Assembly: GCA_012103505.1 (NCBI GenBank)
Contig: WLWP01000001.1
Coordinates: forward strand, 1,488,001 to 1,552,000
Direction of reading: 5' to 3'
Origin: Pseudomonadales bacterium
GTDB taxonomy: Bacteria; Pseudomonadota; Gammaproteobacteria; Pseudomonadales; Azotimanducaceae
DNA: 64,000 bases
Shown: piece by piece, positions 16,034-25,999 of the stretch
How the letters are laid out: each line of letters begins with the position of its first letter
Numbering within the stretch: the first letter of the stretch is position 1
Notes under the pieces: model-generated
Databases searched by the model: none
What the model was told of the DNA's origin: nothing
The model's input: the letters and a program-made list of their open reading frames with translations, nothing else
Program-made: the position numbers and the translations under genes

Positions 16034-17023
16034 GTGAAGAGATACCAATTATACGGCGGCGGTGGATCGCCTTATTCGCAGAAGATGCGAGCGATTTTGC
16101 ACTACCGACGACTACCCTTTGACTGGATTCAAATTACCCCGGCAATACGCGCTCAGATCAAACATGATGGCGCACCTGTGATTCCGATTTTGCGTCTGCC
16201 AGAAGATGGCAGTTTGCATGTGGACTCCACGCCATTGGCTTTGATGCTAGAAGATAGGCATAGCAAGCGCTCGATCCTACCGACAGACCCGGTCGTTGAG
16301 TATTTGTCCTTTCTGATCGAGGACATGGCCGACGAGTGAGTAACGAAAATGATGTTTCATTATCGGTGGGATCTTGAGGTTGATCAGGAGTACAGCAGCC
16401 GTCAAATCATTAGCGACAATACGCCGGGGTTGCGAGGCGAGGCACTGGCGAAGGCAGCGCGAGCAATTCGTGATCGACAGGTGTCACGAATGCCCTTGGT
16501 GGGCTGCACGCCACAAAACAAACCCATTATTGAGCAAGGCTTTCATGAGCTCTTGAGGATTCTTGATAGCTTCGTAACTCGAGACGAGTATCTGTTCGGC
16601 ACGCGCCCGTCCTTGGCGGATTTCGGATTGTTCGGCCAGCTGAAAACACTCGCCAGTGATCACACACCCATGATGATCATGCGAGACACTGTGCCGAGCG
16701 TCTATGACTGGGTCAGACGACTAGAAGACAGCAGCGGAATCGAGGGCGAATGGCATGGCATCGCTGACATGCGTCCAGCCGTAGGCGACATCCTCCGTTT
16801 CTGTGCCACCTACTACCTCCCTTTTTTGCAGGCGAACGCTTTCGCCTATGCCAACGCAGAAGATCAAGTCTCTGTGTCTTTGGCGGGGCAGCCATACGCC
16901 CAGCCCATCTTCAAATATCAGTTGAAATGTTATTCGAGGCTTAAGGCGCTTTTGGCCAGCGCTAATGCACCTGGCCTGCGAGAGGTGCTCGCGGATACTG
17001 GTTGTCTGTCGTTTCTAGAATGA
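16034..17023 (+). pseudogene. glutathione S-transferase-like gene split by an in-frame TGA
   Basis: Codons 1-101 encode a thioredoxin-like GST N-terminal domain (LYGGGGSPYSQKMRAIL, then APVIPILRLPEDG). After TGA at 16337-16339 the same frame continues VTKMMFHYRWDLE and through a helical GST C-terminal domain (FGTRPSLADFGLFGQL) to 17023. Homologues I know have Trp at this site (DEW-T-K-x-M-FHYRW), so a single change TGG to TGA explains it. The total would be 329 residues. An ATG at 16349 could restart the C-terminal half, but no good ribosome site is seen. Nonsense mutation, read-through and sequencing error are all possible; the first is preferred. Confidence 0.85.
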
Positions 17024-17092
17024 TCCTAAGCTTACAATGACATTTTCAGAAGCTAGTAAGGAAGATCAGTGGCCGCGAACCAGTCCTTCTAA

Positions 17093-17975
17093 CTAAGGCT
17101 CTTCCGGTAGATCACTGAGCGGTTTTTTGTTCCTTAGAAAGTACAGAGGTGCATTGATCACGGGCAGTAGCCACTCATAGTGCATCGGCGTGATACGTTG
17201 CGCCAGGTCCATCAACTTAGCATCCAGACCCACAAAGATACGACGTTTCCTGCGTTTTACCCCATTGAGAATGATCTGCGCAGCACGTGACGGGTGCATA
17301 CCCCCGCTGCGGAACATGTCCGCCATTTCATCCACATCAACATTATCCTGGCGCAGAAATGTAGCATCGTCCTCTTCGTTAAAGCGCGAGTTCGCGACGA
17401 TATTGGTACCAATGTGTCCGGGATGTACGCAATGAACCTGCACGGGTGAATCTTTGAGTTCTTTGGCCAGACTTTCTGTGAACCCTCGAACCCCAAATTT
17501 TGTCGCGTGATAAACCGACTGCCCTGCCACGGCGATCATGCCGAAAATCGAAGAGGTGTTAACAATCACTGCTTCGGGCCGGTCTTTGAGCAAAGGTAAA
17601 AACACTCGGGTCGCCTTGACCACACCGTTTAGATTGATATTCATGACCCAATCCCAGTCTTCCTCTGACATCCCTGCAAACGATGATCCCATTGTCACAC
17701 CCGCGTTGTTGAAAACCAGGTCAACCGCCTCATGTCGCGACAAGACTTCGTTAGGGAGTGTCTCAATACGCTCCATCTCCCCCATGTCTACTATGTGGGT
17801 CGATACCACTACGTTGTATTGCCTGACCATAGCGGCGGTGCCGTTCAAGGTTTCTTCATTGATATCGCAAATTGCAACGTTAGCCCCCCCCTTTGGCAAG
17901 GAGCACTGCAAGGTAACGGCCCATACCCGAGCCTGCACCGGTGATGACGGCTGTTTTCCCGGTAAAATCTTTCAT
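17093..17975 (-). pseudogene. SDR oxidoreductase broken by a frameshift in a G8 tract
   Basis: The true start is the ATG at 17975 with AAAGGA upstream. It reads MKDFTGKTAVITGAGSGMGR and on to LAKGGG-stop. The body (GGANVAICDINEETL onward, NNAGVTMG, VNTSS, YHATK, CVHPGHIGT) continues in another frame to 17093. The two parts join perfectly if the run of eight G at 17884-17891 is reduced to seven. All catalytic residues are present downstream, and the total would be about 293 residues. In the sequence as given the gene is disrupted. A homopolymer sequencing error or slippage at the tract could explain it. Confidence 0.87.
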
Positions 17976-18036
17976 CCTTATCCTTTGTATATTTGTCGAC
18001 TCTAATTAATCGCACCTTCCCACTAGAATCTTCGGT

Positions 18037-20625
18037 TTAACCCGTGTTTCTGAGCCCACTGGCGATGCCTGCCATCGTGACCTTAAGTGCCCGCTCAACT
18101 GCGTCCAAATCGTCCGAGCTCTTGCCTCGCGACCTCGCTAGCAGCTCTGCTTGCAGCAAGTGCAGTGGGTCGAGATAGGTATTTCGCACATTCAGAGACT
18201 CAGCAAGCTCAGGATTGTTCACCAGCAGCGCCGATTGATCTGTCATTCTCAATAGGTCATTGCCAAGCTGGTCAAGTTCCTGGCACAACGATTTGACCGC
18301 AGCCTGCTGAGACCCATCGGTCAACCGTGACGCGTAATACGTCGCTAAAACTGTATCCGCTTTGGCAAGTACCATCTCCAACATCTCGATTTGCATTCGA
18401 TAGAAGGGCCAACTCAACATTTCTTTGAACTCATGATCTGCTTCGATATCGCGAAGGGCCGCCTGCGTCCCAAGCCAAGCAGGTAGCATCAACCGAACCT
18501 GTGTCCAGGCAAACACCCAAGGAATCGCCCTAAGGCTTTCGACACCAGCGTTAGGCTTACGACGAGCCGGACGGCTTCCCAATGCCAGAATCCCTAACTC
18601 CTGCTCGGGGGTCAGGTCACGCAGCAAGGCAACAAATTCACCATCTTCTCGGACAACTGATCGGTAAGCAGATACCGCCTGTTTTGACACCGACGTGATT
18701 CGATCTCGCCATGCCTGAGTTGGTGTTATGGGTGGTTCAAGGGTTGCTGCAAGGGTCGCACTCACATAGCGCCGAAAACTCTGTCTTGCGAGTTTCGGCG
18801 TACCCAGCTTCCAGCGGATCATCTCACCTTGTTCGGTAACCCGGATAGCACCAGCAACAGAGCCGGGGGGTTGAGATAGAATTGCTTCTTGGGCTGGACC
18901 ACCACCCCGTCCAACCGCGCCACCTCGTCCGTGAAACAACACCAAGCGAACCTTGTGCTCTGCGGCAACGGAAACAAGTTGTTCCTGAGCCTGATACTGT
19001 GCCCAGGCTGCGGCAAACTGTCCTGCATCTTTGGCAGAGTCAGAGTATCCAATCATGACTTGCTGATAGTCATCAACATAGTCCCGATACCAAGGAATCG
19101 ATAACAGCGCATCTATGCTCTCAGCAGCGCCTTCGAGATCCGACAGCGTCTCAAACAAGGGCACCACAGGTAGGTTCTGCTTAAGACCTGACTCCCTAAG
19201 AAGTAAGATAACCGCAAGTACATCGCTCGGTGACGTCGCCATAGAGATCACGTACTGCGCAATCCCTGCACCGTTTCCACGCGCGATCATGCGGCAAGTG
19301 GCCAATACTTCAGCGCTATCTTCGCTGACCGGCCAAGTCTCAGGGAACAAGGGTCGCTTGTTTTCCAATTCAGCCAGTAGAAACTGTTGTCGTACGGGCT
19401 CATCCCACTCTACGTAGCTGGTACCCTCACGGTCGATACCCAGATAACGCGTGAGTTCATCTAAGACCTCAGTATGGCGTTCAGAATCCTGTCGAACATC
19501 TAGCCTGACAAGGTGAACACCGAACGCCGATACCCGCCGCAAAGTATCCAACAAAGGACCATTCGCAACCGCTTCCATTCCGCATTCAACCAAGGAGTGG
19601 TAGCAAAGCGCGAGCGGCTTGAATAGCTCACTATCGGTCAGGCAAATTCCATCTATTGGCGTCTGATCTAATTCCGCTGCCCACTTTCTGGTTCGATCAA
19701 GCCTTTCTCGGAGTCGCTTCAAAAGTTCTCGATATGGCTCATCAACATCTCCTACGAGCTCGCGGAGCTCAGAAGAACAGCGCCGCATCGATAGGGATGC
19801 TAAAAGAGCTTCAATATCTCGAAGGAAGAGATCAGCCGCCATCCATCTAGCGAGCATTAACACTTCGTTTGTCACAGTCGCCGTGACATTGGGGTTGCCG
19901 TCCCTATCACCACCCATCCAGGTAGCAACGCGCACGGGAGCGCCTTCTACCGGCAGCGGCGCAAGCCCACGATCCACCAACGCACTATCCAGTTCTCGTA
20001 AGAATTCAGGCAGCGCGTGCCATAGAGATGTTTCGATCACAGCAAAACCCCAGCGAGCTTCGTCTTGGGGCGCGGGTCGCTCCTGTCGAATTTCATCTGT
20101 GTGCCAGGATTCAGAAATCAGACGGGTTAACGCCGCTTCATTCTGCCGCGTCTCGCCTTCATGGTCTCGAATGGCTAGAAGTTCGGTGATTGAGTCGTAC
20201 TTTTGAATCATCGTACGACGCAACACTTCAGTTGGGTGAGCTGTGAGTACCAACTCGATATCCAGCTTCAACAGAGCCGACACCAAATCGGAATGATCCG
20301 GCAAATCAAGTGTTACAGCTTGATCTCGGGCTCCGCGCGTTAGGTGATGTTGCTCTGCAATGTTCGCCAGGTTCAAGAATTGATTGAACGCGCGTGCGAC
20401 ATCGACCATATCGCTGGCTGGGATGTTCGCTAAAAATTCGCTCAATTCTCGCCAGTCAGATTCACCACCATTTCTAGCGGACTTTGCAAGCGCTCGGATA
20501 TCTTCGATCATCCCGAGGAAAGCCTCACCTCGATCGTTGGCGATAACACTTCCCAGGATTTCCCCCAAATGACGGACATCTTGCCGGAGCACTGCTTCAA
20601 GATGGCGGGTGTTCGAATTTGACAT
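18037..20625 (-). CDS. ppc: phosphoenolpyruvate carboxylase
   Basis: The protein has 862 residues, normal for bacterial PEP carboxylase, which makes oxaloacetate from PEP and bicarbonate to refill the TCA cycle. The catalytic His130 lies in LTAHPTEVLRRT. The Gly-rich loop FHGRGGAVGRGGGP near residue 570, VATWMGGDRDGNPNVT near 232 and the C-terminal SGLRNTG are all intact. The C-terminal RNTG motif in related enzymes binds the feedback inhibitor aspartate. It is a single-gene unit between the broken SDR and a 660-bp gap. Confidence 0.97.
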   Translation of the reverse strand: MSNSNTRHLEAVLRQDVRHLGEILGSVIANDRGEAFLGMIEDIRALAKSARNGGESDWRELSEFLANIPASDMVDVARAFNQFLNLANIAEQHHLTRGARDQAVTLDLPDHSDLVSALLKLDIELVLTAHPTEVLRRTMIQKYDSITELLAIRDHEGETRQNEAALTRLISESWHTDEIRQERPAPQDEARWGFAVIETSLWHALPEFLRELDSALVDRGLAPLPVEGAPVRVATWMGGDRDGNPNVTATVTNEVLMLARWMAADLFLRDIEALLASLSMRRCSSELRELVGDVDEPYRELLKRLRERLDRTRKWAAELDQTPIDGICLTDSELFKPLALCYHSLVECGMEAVANGPLLDTLRRVSAFGVHLVRLDVRQDSERHTEVLDELTRYLGIDREGTSYVEWDEPVRQQFLLAELENKRPLFPETWPVSEDSAEVLATCRMIARGNGAGIAQYVISMATSPSDVLAVILLLRESGLKQNLPVVPLFETLSDLEGAAESIDALLSIPWYRDYVDDYQQVMIGYSDSAKDAGQFAAAWAQYQAQEQLVSVAAEHKVRLVLFHGRGGAVGRGGGPAQEAILSQPPGSVAGAIRVTEQGEMIRWKLGTPKLARQSFRRYVSATLAATLEPPITPTQAWRDRITSVSKQAVSAYRSVVREDGEFVALLRDLTPEQELGILALGSRPARRKPNAGVESLRAIPWVFAWTQVRLMLPAWLGTQAALRDIEADHEFKEMLSWPFYRMQIEMLEMVLAKADTVLATYYASRLTDGSQQAAVKSLCQELDQLGNDLLRMTDQSALLVNNPELAESLNVRNTYLDPLHLLQAELLARSRGKSSDDLDAVERALKVTMAGIASGLRNTG

Positions 20626-21287
20626 CGTTTACCCTCACTCTACAAATTGTCGAAAACCCATGATCGACCGGTTTGGTCAGCTTCTCAAGGGGTGCCTAGC
20701 AGTGTCACTCGCTATTCTCGTAATCAACCAAAAGCTGATCAATGACATACTGGGTTGAAGCAGCTTCAAACATTCGCTTTGGATGGTCATTGTCCGCCAG
20801 ACCAGGGCACCATCCCACAAATTAGAAACCAACCGTCTTAAGCATTGCCTCATTTGACGCGTTCAGAATCAAATTGGCGCCACTACGCGGCAAGGGTGCC
20901 CTTTTTTGGACTTGCGTTTGCACTTTTGTGGACAACTCGGCTTCGGTTGGAATCGGCGTTTAGACGGGATGCACACCGCAGACAAGGCAGGTCAACCGCC
21001 TGGTAATTTTGGTGAAAAATATGGGTACAACGAACATGACGCCAAAGATTCATGCGGCGTATAACATGAAACAGCACGGTCAACACGACCCAGGATTGAT
21101 TACCAGCGAATTGGCTCACGAGTTTGGTATTTACGGACCTCCCGGTTACTGCACAGAAAGACAAAACTCACAGCTCACAGCTCAAAAAGACATAGCGCCT
21201 TACACCAAACGTAGATGCCTTGAACCTCGGGTATCTCAATTCCCACCATTGTGAGAAGCTGAACTTTTGCGATATTAAAAACGAATC
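20626..21287. other. 660-bp gap without a recognisable gene
   Basis: Only short open frames without ribosome sites or familiar motifs occur on either strand. The left end must hold the ppc promoter and the right end that of the PhyH gene. I see no RNA gene or mobile element; degraded coding sequence cannot be excluded. Confidence 0.4.
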
Positions 21288-22091
21288 ATGATACCCACAC
21301 TACCCGCCAACACCGATATAGAAGAGATCGCCAATGAGTTGAGTCGAACGGGTGTCGTTGTCGTAACAGAATTATTCGATGCGTCTCTGAGAGACAAAGT
21401 TCGCTCTGAATTAGCGCCATTCATGGCCAAAAGCCGGGTGATGGACGAAGACGACCCAAGTGATTTTTTTCCATCGAAAACGCGGAGAATGAGCGCTCTG
21501 GTGACTCATTCCAATACCGTTGGAGACATGATTTTGGACCCTCACACACAAGCGCTGTGTGATCGAGTTCTGCTCCCGAACGGCGAATACGGACACCAAC
21601 TGCACATCACAGCTGCTTTAGAAATAGGACCCGGCGCACGACGTCAAATTCTACATCGTGATCACCAATCTTTTAGTTTCTTTCCCGATCCAAAGCCAAA
21701 CATTGTTTTGGCTGCGATGTGGGCGGTTACCGACTTTCGCGCAGACAATGGCGCAACCCTACTGGTTCCTGGGAGTCATGCATGGGAAAAATCGCGAACG
21801 CCGAAAGAAAGCGAGGTGTTCGCGGCTGAAATGCCTGCCGGATCGGTGATGTTCTGGTTAGGGGGGACACTTCACGGGGCAGGTGCCAACGTCTCGAGCG
21901 ATTGGCGCTACGGTATCACGCTTGGTTATTCAGTTGGATGGGTCAGACAGGAGGAGAATATTTACCTGGATGTGCCCCCAGAGCGCGCCGCTGAACTCTC
22001 GCCGGCCCTCCGCAAGGCAATCGGATATACCACCTATCGGGCCCTGGGTTATTCAGCCCGAAGAGACGTTAAGTTAGTCCAAGACCTATAG
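21288..22091 (+). CDS. phytanoyl-CoA dioxygenase (PhyH) family protein
   Basis: This 267-residue Fe(II)/2-oxoglutarate oxygenase belongs to a different branch from the pair at 14388 and 29066. The facial triad is ILHRDHQSF with His123 and Asp125, and GGTLHGAGAN with His196. Arg207 (DWRYGITLGY) is the likely 2-oxoglutarate ligand. GATLLVPGSHAW is the typical core. The tail YSVGWVRQEENIYLDVPPERA is common in this branch. Substrate unknown. It stands upstream of a broken cupin gene and an amidohydrolase. Confidence 0.88.
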   Translation: MIPTLPANTDIEEIANELSRTGVVVVTELFDASLRDKVRSELAPFMAKSRVMDEDDPSDFFPSKTRRMSALVTHSNTVGDMILDPHTQALCDRVLLPNGEYGHQLHITAALEIGPGARRQILHRDHQSFSFFPDPKPNIVLAAMWAVTDFRADNGATLLVPGSHAWEKSRTPKESEVFAAEMPAGSVMFWLGGTLHGAGANVSSDWRYGITLGYSVGWVRQEENIYLDVPPERAAELSPALRKAIGYTTYRALGYSARRDVKLVQDL

Positions 22092-22157
22092 GAATAGCCA
22101 TCGTGTTTCGGGGATTTCGCCGGTTTTTGTAACCATCACAGCTAGCCTGAAGCTCGC

Positions 22158-22499
22158 CTAGTCTGCCGAGTAAATGACCCAGAACTTTGAGTAGCCGTCT
22201 GTTTCAAATACGCCCTGCTATTCTTTCGGAACGGTAACTGCCTCTCCCGCTCGCACGATCTGCACGGTTCCGTCTTGGGATGTCATAGTTACCCCCCCCC
22301 CTTCTATGAAGTACATGAACTCATCAACGCCATATCCTTCGGCAAACTCATAACGCGTTTTACCGGTCACTTCGTTGGTCTCTTTGGCGCAATGGAAATC
22401 TGCAATGTAGATGAGCCCCTGCTTCTCGATCGAAGCTACACCGTCAGAAGCAAACTCATCGCCCTCGGTGAAACGCCAAAAACCGAGTTTGTTTGGCAC
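22158..22499 (-). pseudogene. cupin-domain protein cut by an in-frame TAG
   Basis: The frame from GTG 22499 encodes a small cupin (PNKLGFWRFTEGDEF, then VDEFMYFIEG and VRAGEAVTVPKE) and stops at TAG 22220-22218. The same frame continues QGVFETDGYSKFWVIYSAD to a stop at 22158, which is the normal end of this family; a TGG to TAG change restores VPKEW. A run of ten G at 22292-22301 codes for Gly-Gly-Gly in the middle and is a mutable tract. The short form lacks the last beta strand, so function is doubtful. The start codon is uncertain. Confidence 0.78.
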
Positions 22500-22647
22500 G
22501 ATGCATGGGCCTACGACGCAGTGTGTAGAGAAATCGCGAACCTGAGGATGATGCAGCGAATTTTGAAGGCATCGAGTGACCTGTACATGGAGTAGACAGT
22601 TTCCATAATATGGAGACGACAGATTTTACTGGATAAAAGAGACATCT

Positions 22648-23835
22648 ATGACAGTAGCGGTATCGCACAGAGAGGGTCGTATCATTCACGATGCGGATTC
22701 GCACATCGCCGAACCCATTGGTTGGCTGAACGACTACGCGTCTGAGTATGTAAAGGCAAATCTGCAACCAGGTGTGCGCCCTTCTGATTTGGAAGAGCTT
22801 CAACCGTTTATACACGCTGCTGAGAAACGTCTTGCAGGCGACGACCCTGACAAAACCTCTGCATTGAAAGCTGATGTCTTTGCCAAAGACAGCAAGGTCA
22901 ACCCTTGGAGTTCCTTCGGCTCGGTTGACAGCAATGAACGCAGTGAGATGTTAAACATCACTGGCATCGAGCAGCAGTTGCTCTTCTCTTCTCCTTTAGC
23001 GATGACGCGTTTTGCATTTACAAAGGATGAAAAACTCCTCGAAGGTGGCTGCGAGGCGTTGAATCGCGGCATGGCGGACTTCTGCTCAAATGATCCGCGT
23101 CTTATGCCCGTTGGTTTTGTCAGCATGTCGGACCCGGCTCTTGCCTACGAAATCGCAAAAAAGGCGATTGATCTGGGTATTAAAGCATTGTGGGTTCCTT
23201 CCGACGCGATAGGCGGGCGCGCACCTTCGCATGTTGAGTTCGACCCGGTCTGGGCGCTGGCTGAGGAAGCGAAGGTTCCGATAGTGCTACATATTGGCAG
23301 CGGTCGTTTGATGGGTCCTGCATATAGAAACACCGGCATTGAAAATCGATCTACGGCTGGTGTTGTGACCGCGGAAACAACCTCCGCCAAGGACTTCCCG
23401 GTTATACACCACTCTACCGAACGCTGGTTGTGCTGCTTAATCTACGATGGCGTTTTGGAACGATTTCCAAATCTTAAGATCGGATTGATCGAGTTAGGCG
23501 CTAATTGGTTACCCATGTGCATGATGAACTTGGACATTGGAGTGAGCGAATTAGGTAAGTTCGATGAGAATTTAAAAACGCTTTCAATGAAGCCTTCTGA
23601 CTACGTTCGTCGGCAAGTTAGAGCGACGCCATTCCACATGGAAGACGCGGGTTGGATTTTGCGGCACGGTAATGTAGGTCCTGACGTTTTGATGTTCAAC
23701 ACGGACTATCCACACATGGAAGGTGGTACCGATCCTTTCGGTGACTTTGAAAGAAGCCTAAACGCAGTTGATGCGACAGAAAGAGAGCTCGATAATTTTT
23801 ACAGCAAGAACTTTGAAAATTTGATGGGGCTATAG
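22648..23835 (+). CDS. amidohydrolase family protein (ACMSD-like TIM barrel)
   Basis: The 395-residue protein is of the same broad family as 2302-3489. Landmarks are HDADSHIAEP near residue 13 (first metal strand), PIVLHIGSG near 211, LKIGLIELGANW near 276 and FNTDYPHMEGG near 350, where the Asp is the late metal ligand. Such enzymes decarboxylate or hydrolyse a variety of carboxylic substrates. Neighbours on the other strand are two small cupins and downstream is a carboxylesterase, which gives no clear pathway. The frame has a single plausible start. Confidence 0.85.
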   Translation: MTVAVSHREGRIIHDADSHIAEPIGWLNDYASEYVKANLQPGVRPSDLEELQPFIHAAEKRLAGDDPDKTSALKADVFAKDSKVNPWSSFGSVDSNERSEMLNITGIEQQLLFSSPLAMTRFAFTKDEKLLEGGCEALNRGMADFCSNDPRLMPVGFVSMSDPALAYEIAKKAIDLGIKALWVPSDAIGGRAPSHVEFDPVWALAEEAKVPIVLHIGSGRLMGPAYRNTGIENRSTAGVVTAETTSAKDFPVIHHSTERWLCCLIYDGVLERFPNLKIGLIELGANWLPMCMMNLDIGVSELGKFDENLKTLSMKPSDYVRRQVRATPFHMEDAGWILRHGNVGPDVLMFNTDYPHMEGGTDPFGDFERSLNAVDATERELDNFYSKNFENLMGL

Positions 23836-23864
23836 GGCCACGCAAGCAACCACTTCCCGAATTC

Positions 23865-24224
23865 CTATTGGGATGTCATGTAGTATTTGCGCAGCCGCTC
23901 GGTGATGTGCCACGTCATTTTTGAGCCTTTTGCTACAAAGACAACCTCACCGGGTCCGAACGCCTCCTCCATACCATCCGCATCAATAATGCTTACCGCT
24001 CCAGAGATAATGGTCATCATCTCGTTAACTGGGTAGCTCGGGATATCGACTTTGCAGGGCGGGCACTCCCATACACCTGACGCAACGGACCCATCTTTCG
24101 TATCGTAGAAACGCATGGTTGTTTCGTCGGTCGCATCGGTCGTGAAACAAGCAGTCGGGATCAGTCTCGACGGTTTTTTCTCGCCTGCAGAATCAGGGAC
24201 AATTTTGAAAGTGCTTGCTGACAT
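23865..24224 (-). CDS. cupin-domain protein
   Basis: The 119-residue protein has one cupin barrel: GVWECPPCKVDIPSYPVNEMMTIISG around residues 50-77 and FGPGEVVFVAKGSKMTWHI around 89-107. The usual metal His cluster is incomplete, as in the EutQ/DUF861-like cupins. It is related in kind to the broken cupin at 22158. AAGGAAA precedes the ATG. It converges on the amidohydrolase. Function is not known. Confidence 0.8.
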   Translation of the reverse strand: MSASTFKIVPDSAGEKKPSRLIPTACFTTDATDETTMRFYDTKDGSVASGVWECPPCKVDIPSYPVNEMMTIISGAVSIIDADGMEEAFGPGEVVFVAKGSKMTWHITERLRKYYMTSQ

Positions 24225-24305
24225 TCGTTTTTCCTTTGTTTAATACGGTCAAGATGTTCAATCTCTGGCAAGAGCTTCGCTCACGCGAACAAAAGGGGAA
24301 ACAAT

Positions 24306-25811
24306 TTGACCAATCCAATAGTTGAGACAACTCATGGTCCTGTGGCTGGCACCAAGGAGCATGAAACCTGTGTATTTCGTGGTATTCCTTACGCAAGCCC
24401 ACCAATAAACGAATTGCGCTTCGCCGCACCGAAGGACCCAACCAGCTGGTCATCGACCCTCGATTGCAAAAACTACGGACCTTACGCACCTCAATTGAAA
24501 GGAGGCGTGCAATTTAAGTACTGGGCCCTCGAGGGTGTTCAAGATGAAGACTGTCTTTCTATTAATATCTGGACACCAGCAACGGATTCAAAGCCAAGGC
24601 CGGTCATGGTCTGGATCCATGGCGGTGCATTCGTAGTCGGAGCAGCTAAACGCCCAGTCACCGATGGTTTGGCGCTGTCCGAAGCAGGAGACGTTGTGGT
24701 CGTGACTCTGAATTATCGCCTTGGTGCGCTTGGCTGGCTTTACCTGGACGATGCTGAGCCTGGATTATCAGGGAGTGGTAACAATGGCTTACTTGACCAG
24801 ATAAAGGCGCTGGAATGGGTACAAGACAACATCGCAAATTTTGGTGGCGACCCTAACAACGTCACACTATTTGGTGAATCCGCCGGGGCCATCAGTGTCA
24901 GTGTTCTGCTCACTGTTGAACGCGCTAAAGGTCTATTCCACAAAGCTATCGCTCAGAGCGGTGCCGCCAACGTTGTTCGTAAATCGCACGATGCCGCTGA
25001 AGCAACGCAGCAGTTCATGAGTAAGGCTGAGGTTGATTCTGTTCAAGAACTGCGGGCACTTCCACAAGAAAGAATCGTGCAAATACAGAATTGGCTATCC
25101 ACTCAGGTCCGAGACGCAGACAGCCTGTTTTGTCCTGTCATGGATAACATCATTCTAGAAGAAACGCCCATGCGAAAATTGGTGGAAGGAGCAGGAGATC
25201 ATGTACCACTCATTACCGGATTTAATTTGGATGAATACCGATATTGGTTGATGGTGAATCCCAGATTGAAGTCCTTAAGTGCTGAGCACTTGTCGAAAGC
25301 TATTCAACGCGCTCATGATGAGATAAATCCCACAGAACTCATCCAAACCTACCGGGATTCCCGTCCGGATCTAAATGAAAACCAAATCGGATTAACGTTA
25401 ATCGGTGATATGGCATTCCGTATCCCCACTATCCGTATTGCAGAAGCCCGAGCAGAGCGGGGTTCGCCAACCTATGTCTACTTGTTTACTCGCCCGTCAC
25501 AAATGTTAGATGGTCAACTCGGCGCAGCGCACGCTATGGAAATACCATTTGTTTTCGACACCATTGATCAGCCAAACGTACCAGACCTAATCGGGAACGA
25601 ACCCGATCGTGGCGATCTTGTTGGGGTCATGCAATCTGCATGGCTTAGTTTCGCACACACAGGTAATCCATCGAACGATTTGGAGTGGCCGCAGTACTCC
25701 GCGGACCAAAGAGAAACCATGGTCTTCAACCACACCTCGGGTGTTGCACTTGATCCCTATGGTGTAGAGCGAGTTATGTGGCAATCTGCCAAGTTCGAGT
25801 TGCAGCCTTAG
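24306..25811 (+). CDS. type B carboxylesterase
   Basis: The 501-residue alpha/beta hydrolase carries the nucleophile elbow GESAG with Ser192, the oxyanion loop WIHGGAF near 103, EDCLSINIW near 81 and AAHAMEIPF near 408, which holds the catalytic His. No signal peptide is visible, so it is probably cytoplasmic. The start is TTG with GGGG 8 nt upstream. It would hydrolyse carboxylic esters. A second, membrane-anchored member is at 55081. A perfect inverted repeat follows at 25847. Confidence 0.92.
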   Translation: MTNPIVETTHGPVAGTKEHETCVFRGIPYASPPINELRFAAPKDPTSWSSTLDCKNYGPYAPQLKGGVQFKYWALEGVQDEDCLSINIWTPATDSKPRPVMVWIHGGAFVVGAAKRPVTDGLALSEAGDVVVVTLNYRLGALGWLYLDDAEPGLSGSGNNGLLDQIKALEWVQDNIANFGGDPNNVTLFGESAGAISVSVLLTVERAKGLFHKAIAQSGAANVVRKSHDAAEATQQFMSKAEVDSVQELRALPQERIVQIQNWLSTQVRDADSLFCPVMDNIILEETPMRKLVEGAGDHVPLITGFNLDEYRYWLMVNPRLKSLSAEHLSKAIQRAHDEINPTELIQTYRDSRPDLNENQIGLTLIGDMAFRIPTIRIAEARAERGSPTYVYLFTRPSQMLDGQLGAAHAMEIPFVFDTIDQPNVPDLIGNEPDRGDLVGVMQSAWLSFAHTGNPSNDLEWPQYSADQRETMVFNHTSGVALDPYGVERVMWQSAKFELQP

Positions 25812-25846
25812 TATGGACTGTATTGAAGAAACTTTAGTAAATCGTT

Positions 25847-25873
25847 ATTTATCAATAGGCTATATTGATAAAT
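25847..25873. repeat. perfect 11-bp inverted repeat
   Basis: ATTTATCAATA and TATTGATAAAT flank a 5-nt spacer between two converging genes. It has no following T run, so an operator or a weak bidirectional terminator are both possible. Confidence 0.7.
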
Positions 25874-25999
25874 GGCGGAGCAGCCAGGCAGCGGCTAAAT
25901 TACCTCTAGTTGCCAGTGCTCGAAGTCACTAAGCACTCCCAGACTTTTCCCTAGTTATTTGAACAGGGACTTTCACGCACTAAACGAGGAAGGGGAGGT

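Noticed and set aside
16034..17023. TGA recoded as Trp or selenocysteine in the GST-like gene
   Set aside because: Many genes in the window end in TGA, the homologous residue is Trp and not Cys, and no selenocysteine-type hairpin was evident.
20888..20912. GGCA-AGGG-TGCC followed by a T run
   Set aside because: The stem is only 4 bp and no + strand gene lies upstream to be terminated.
20883..21254. Overlapping short open frames in the gap after ppc
   Set aside because: No ribosome site, no recognisable motif and no sensible composition; treated as non-coding.
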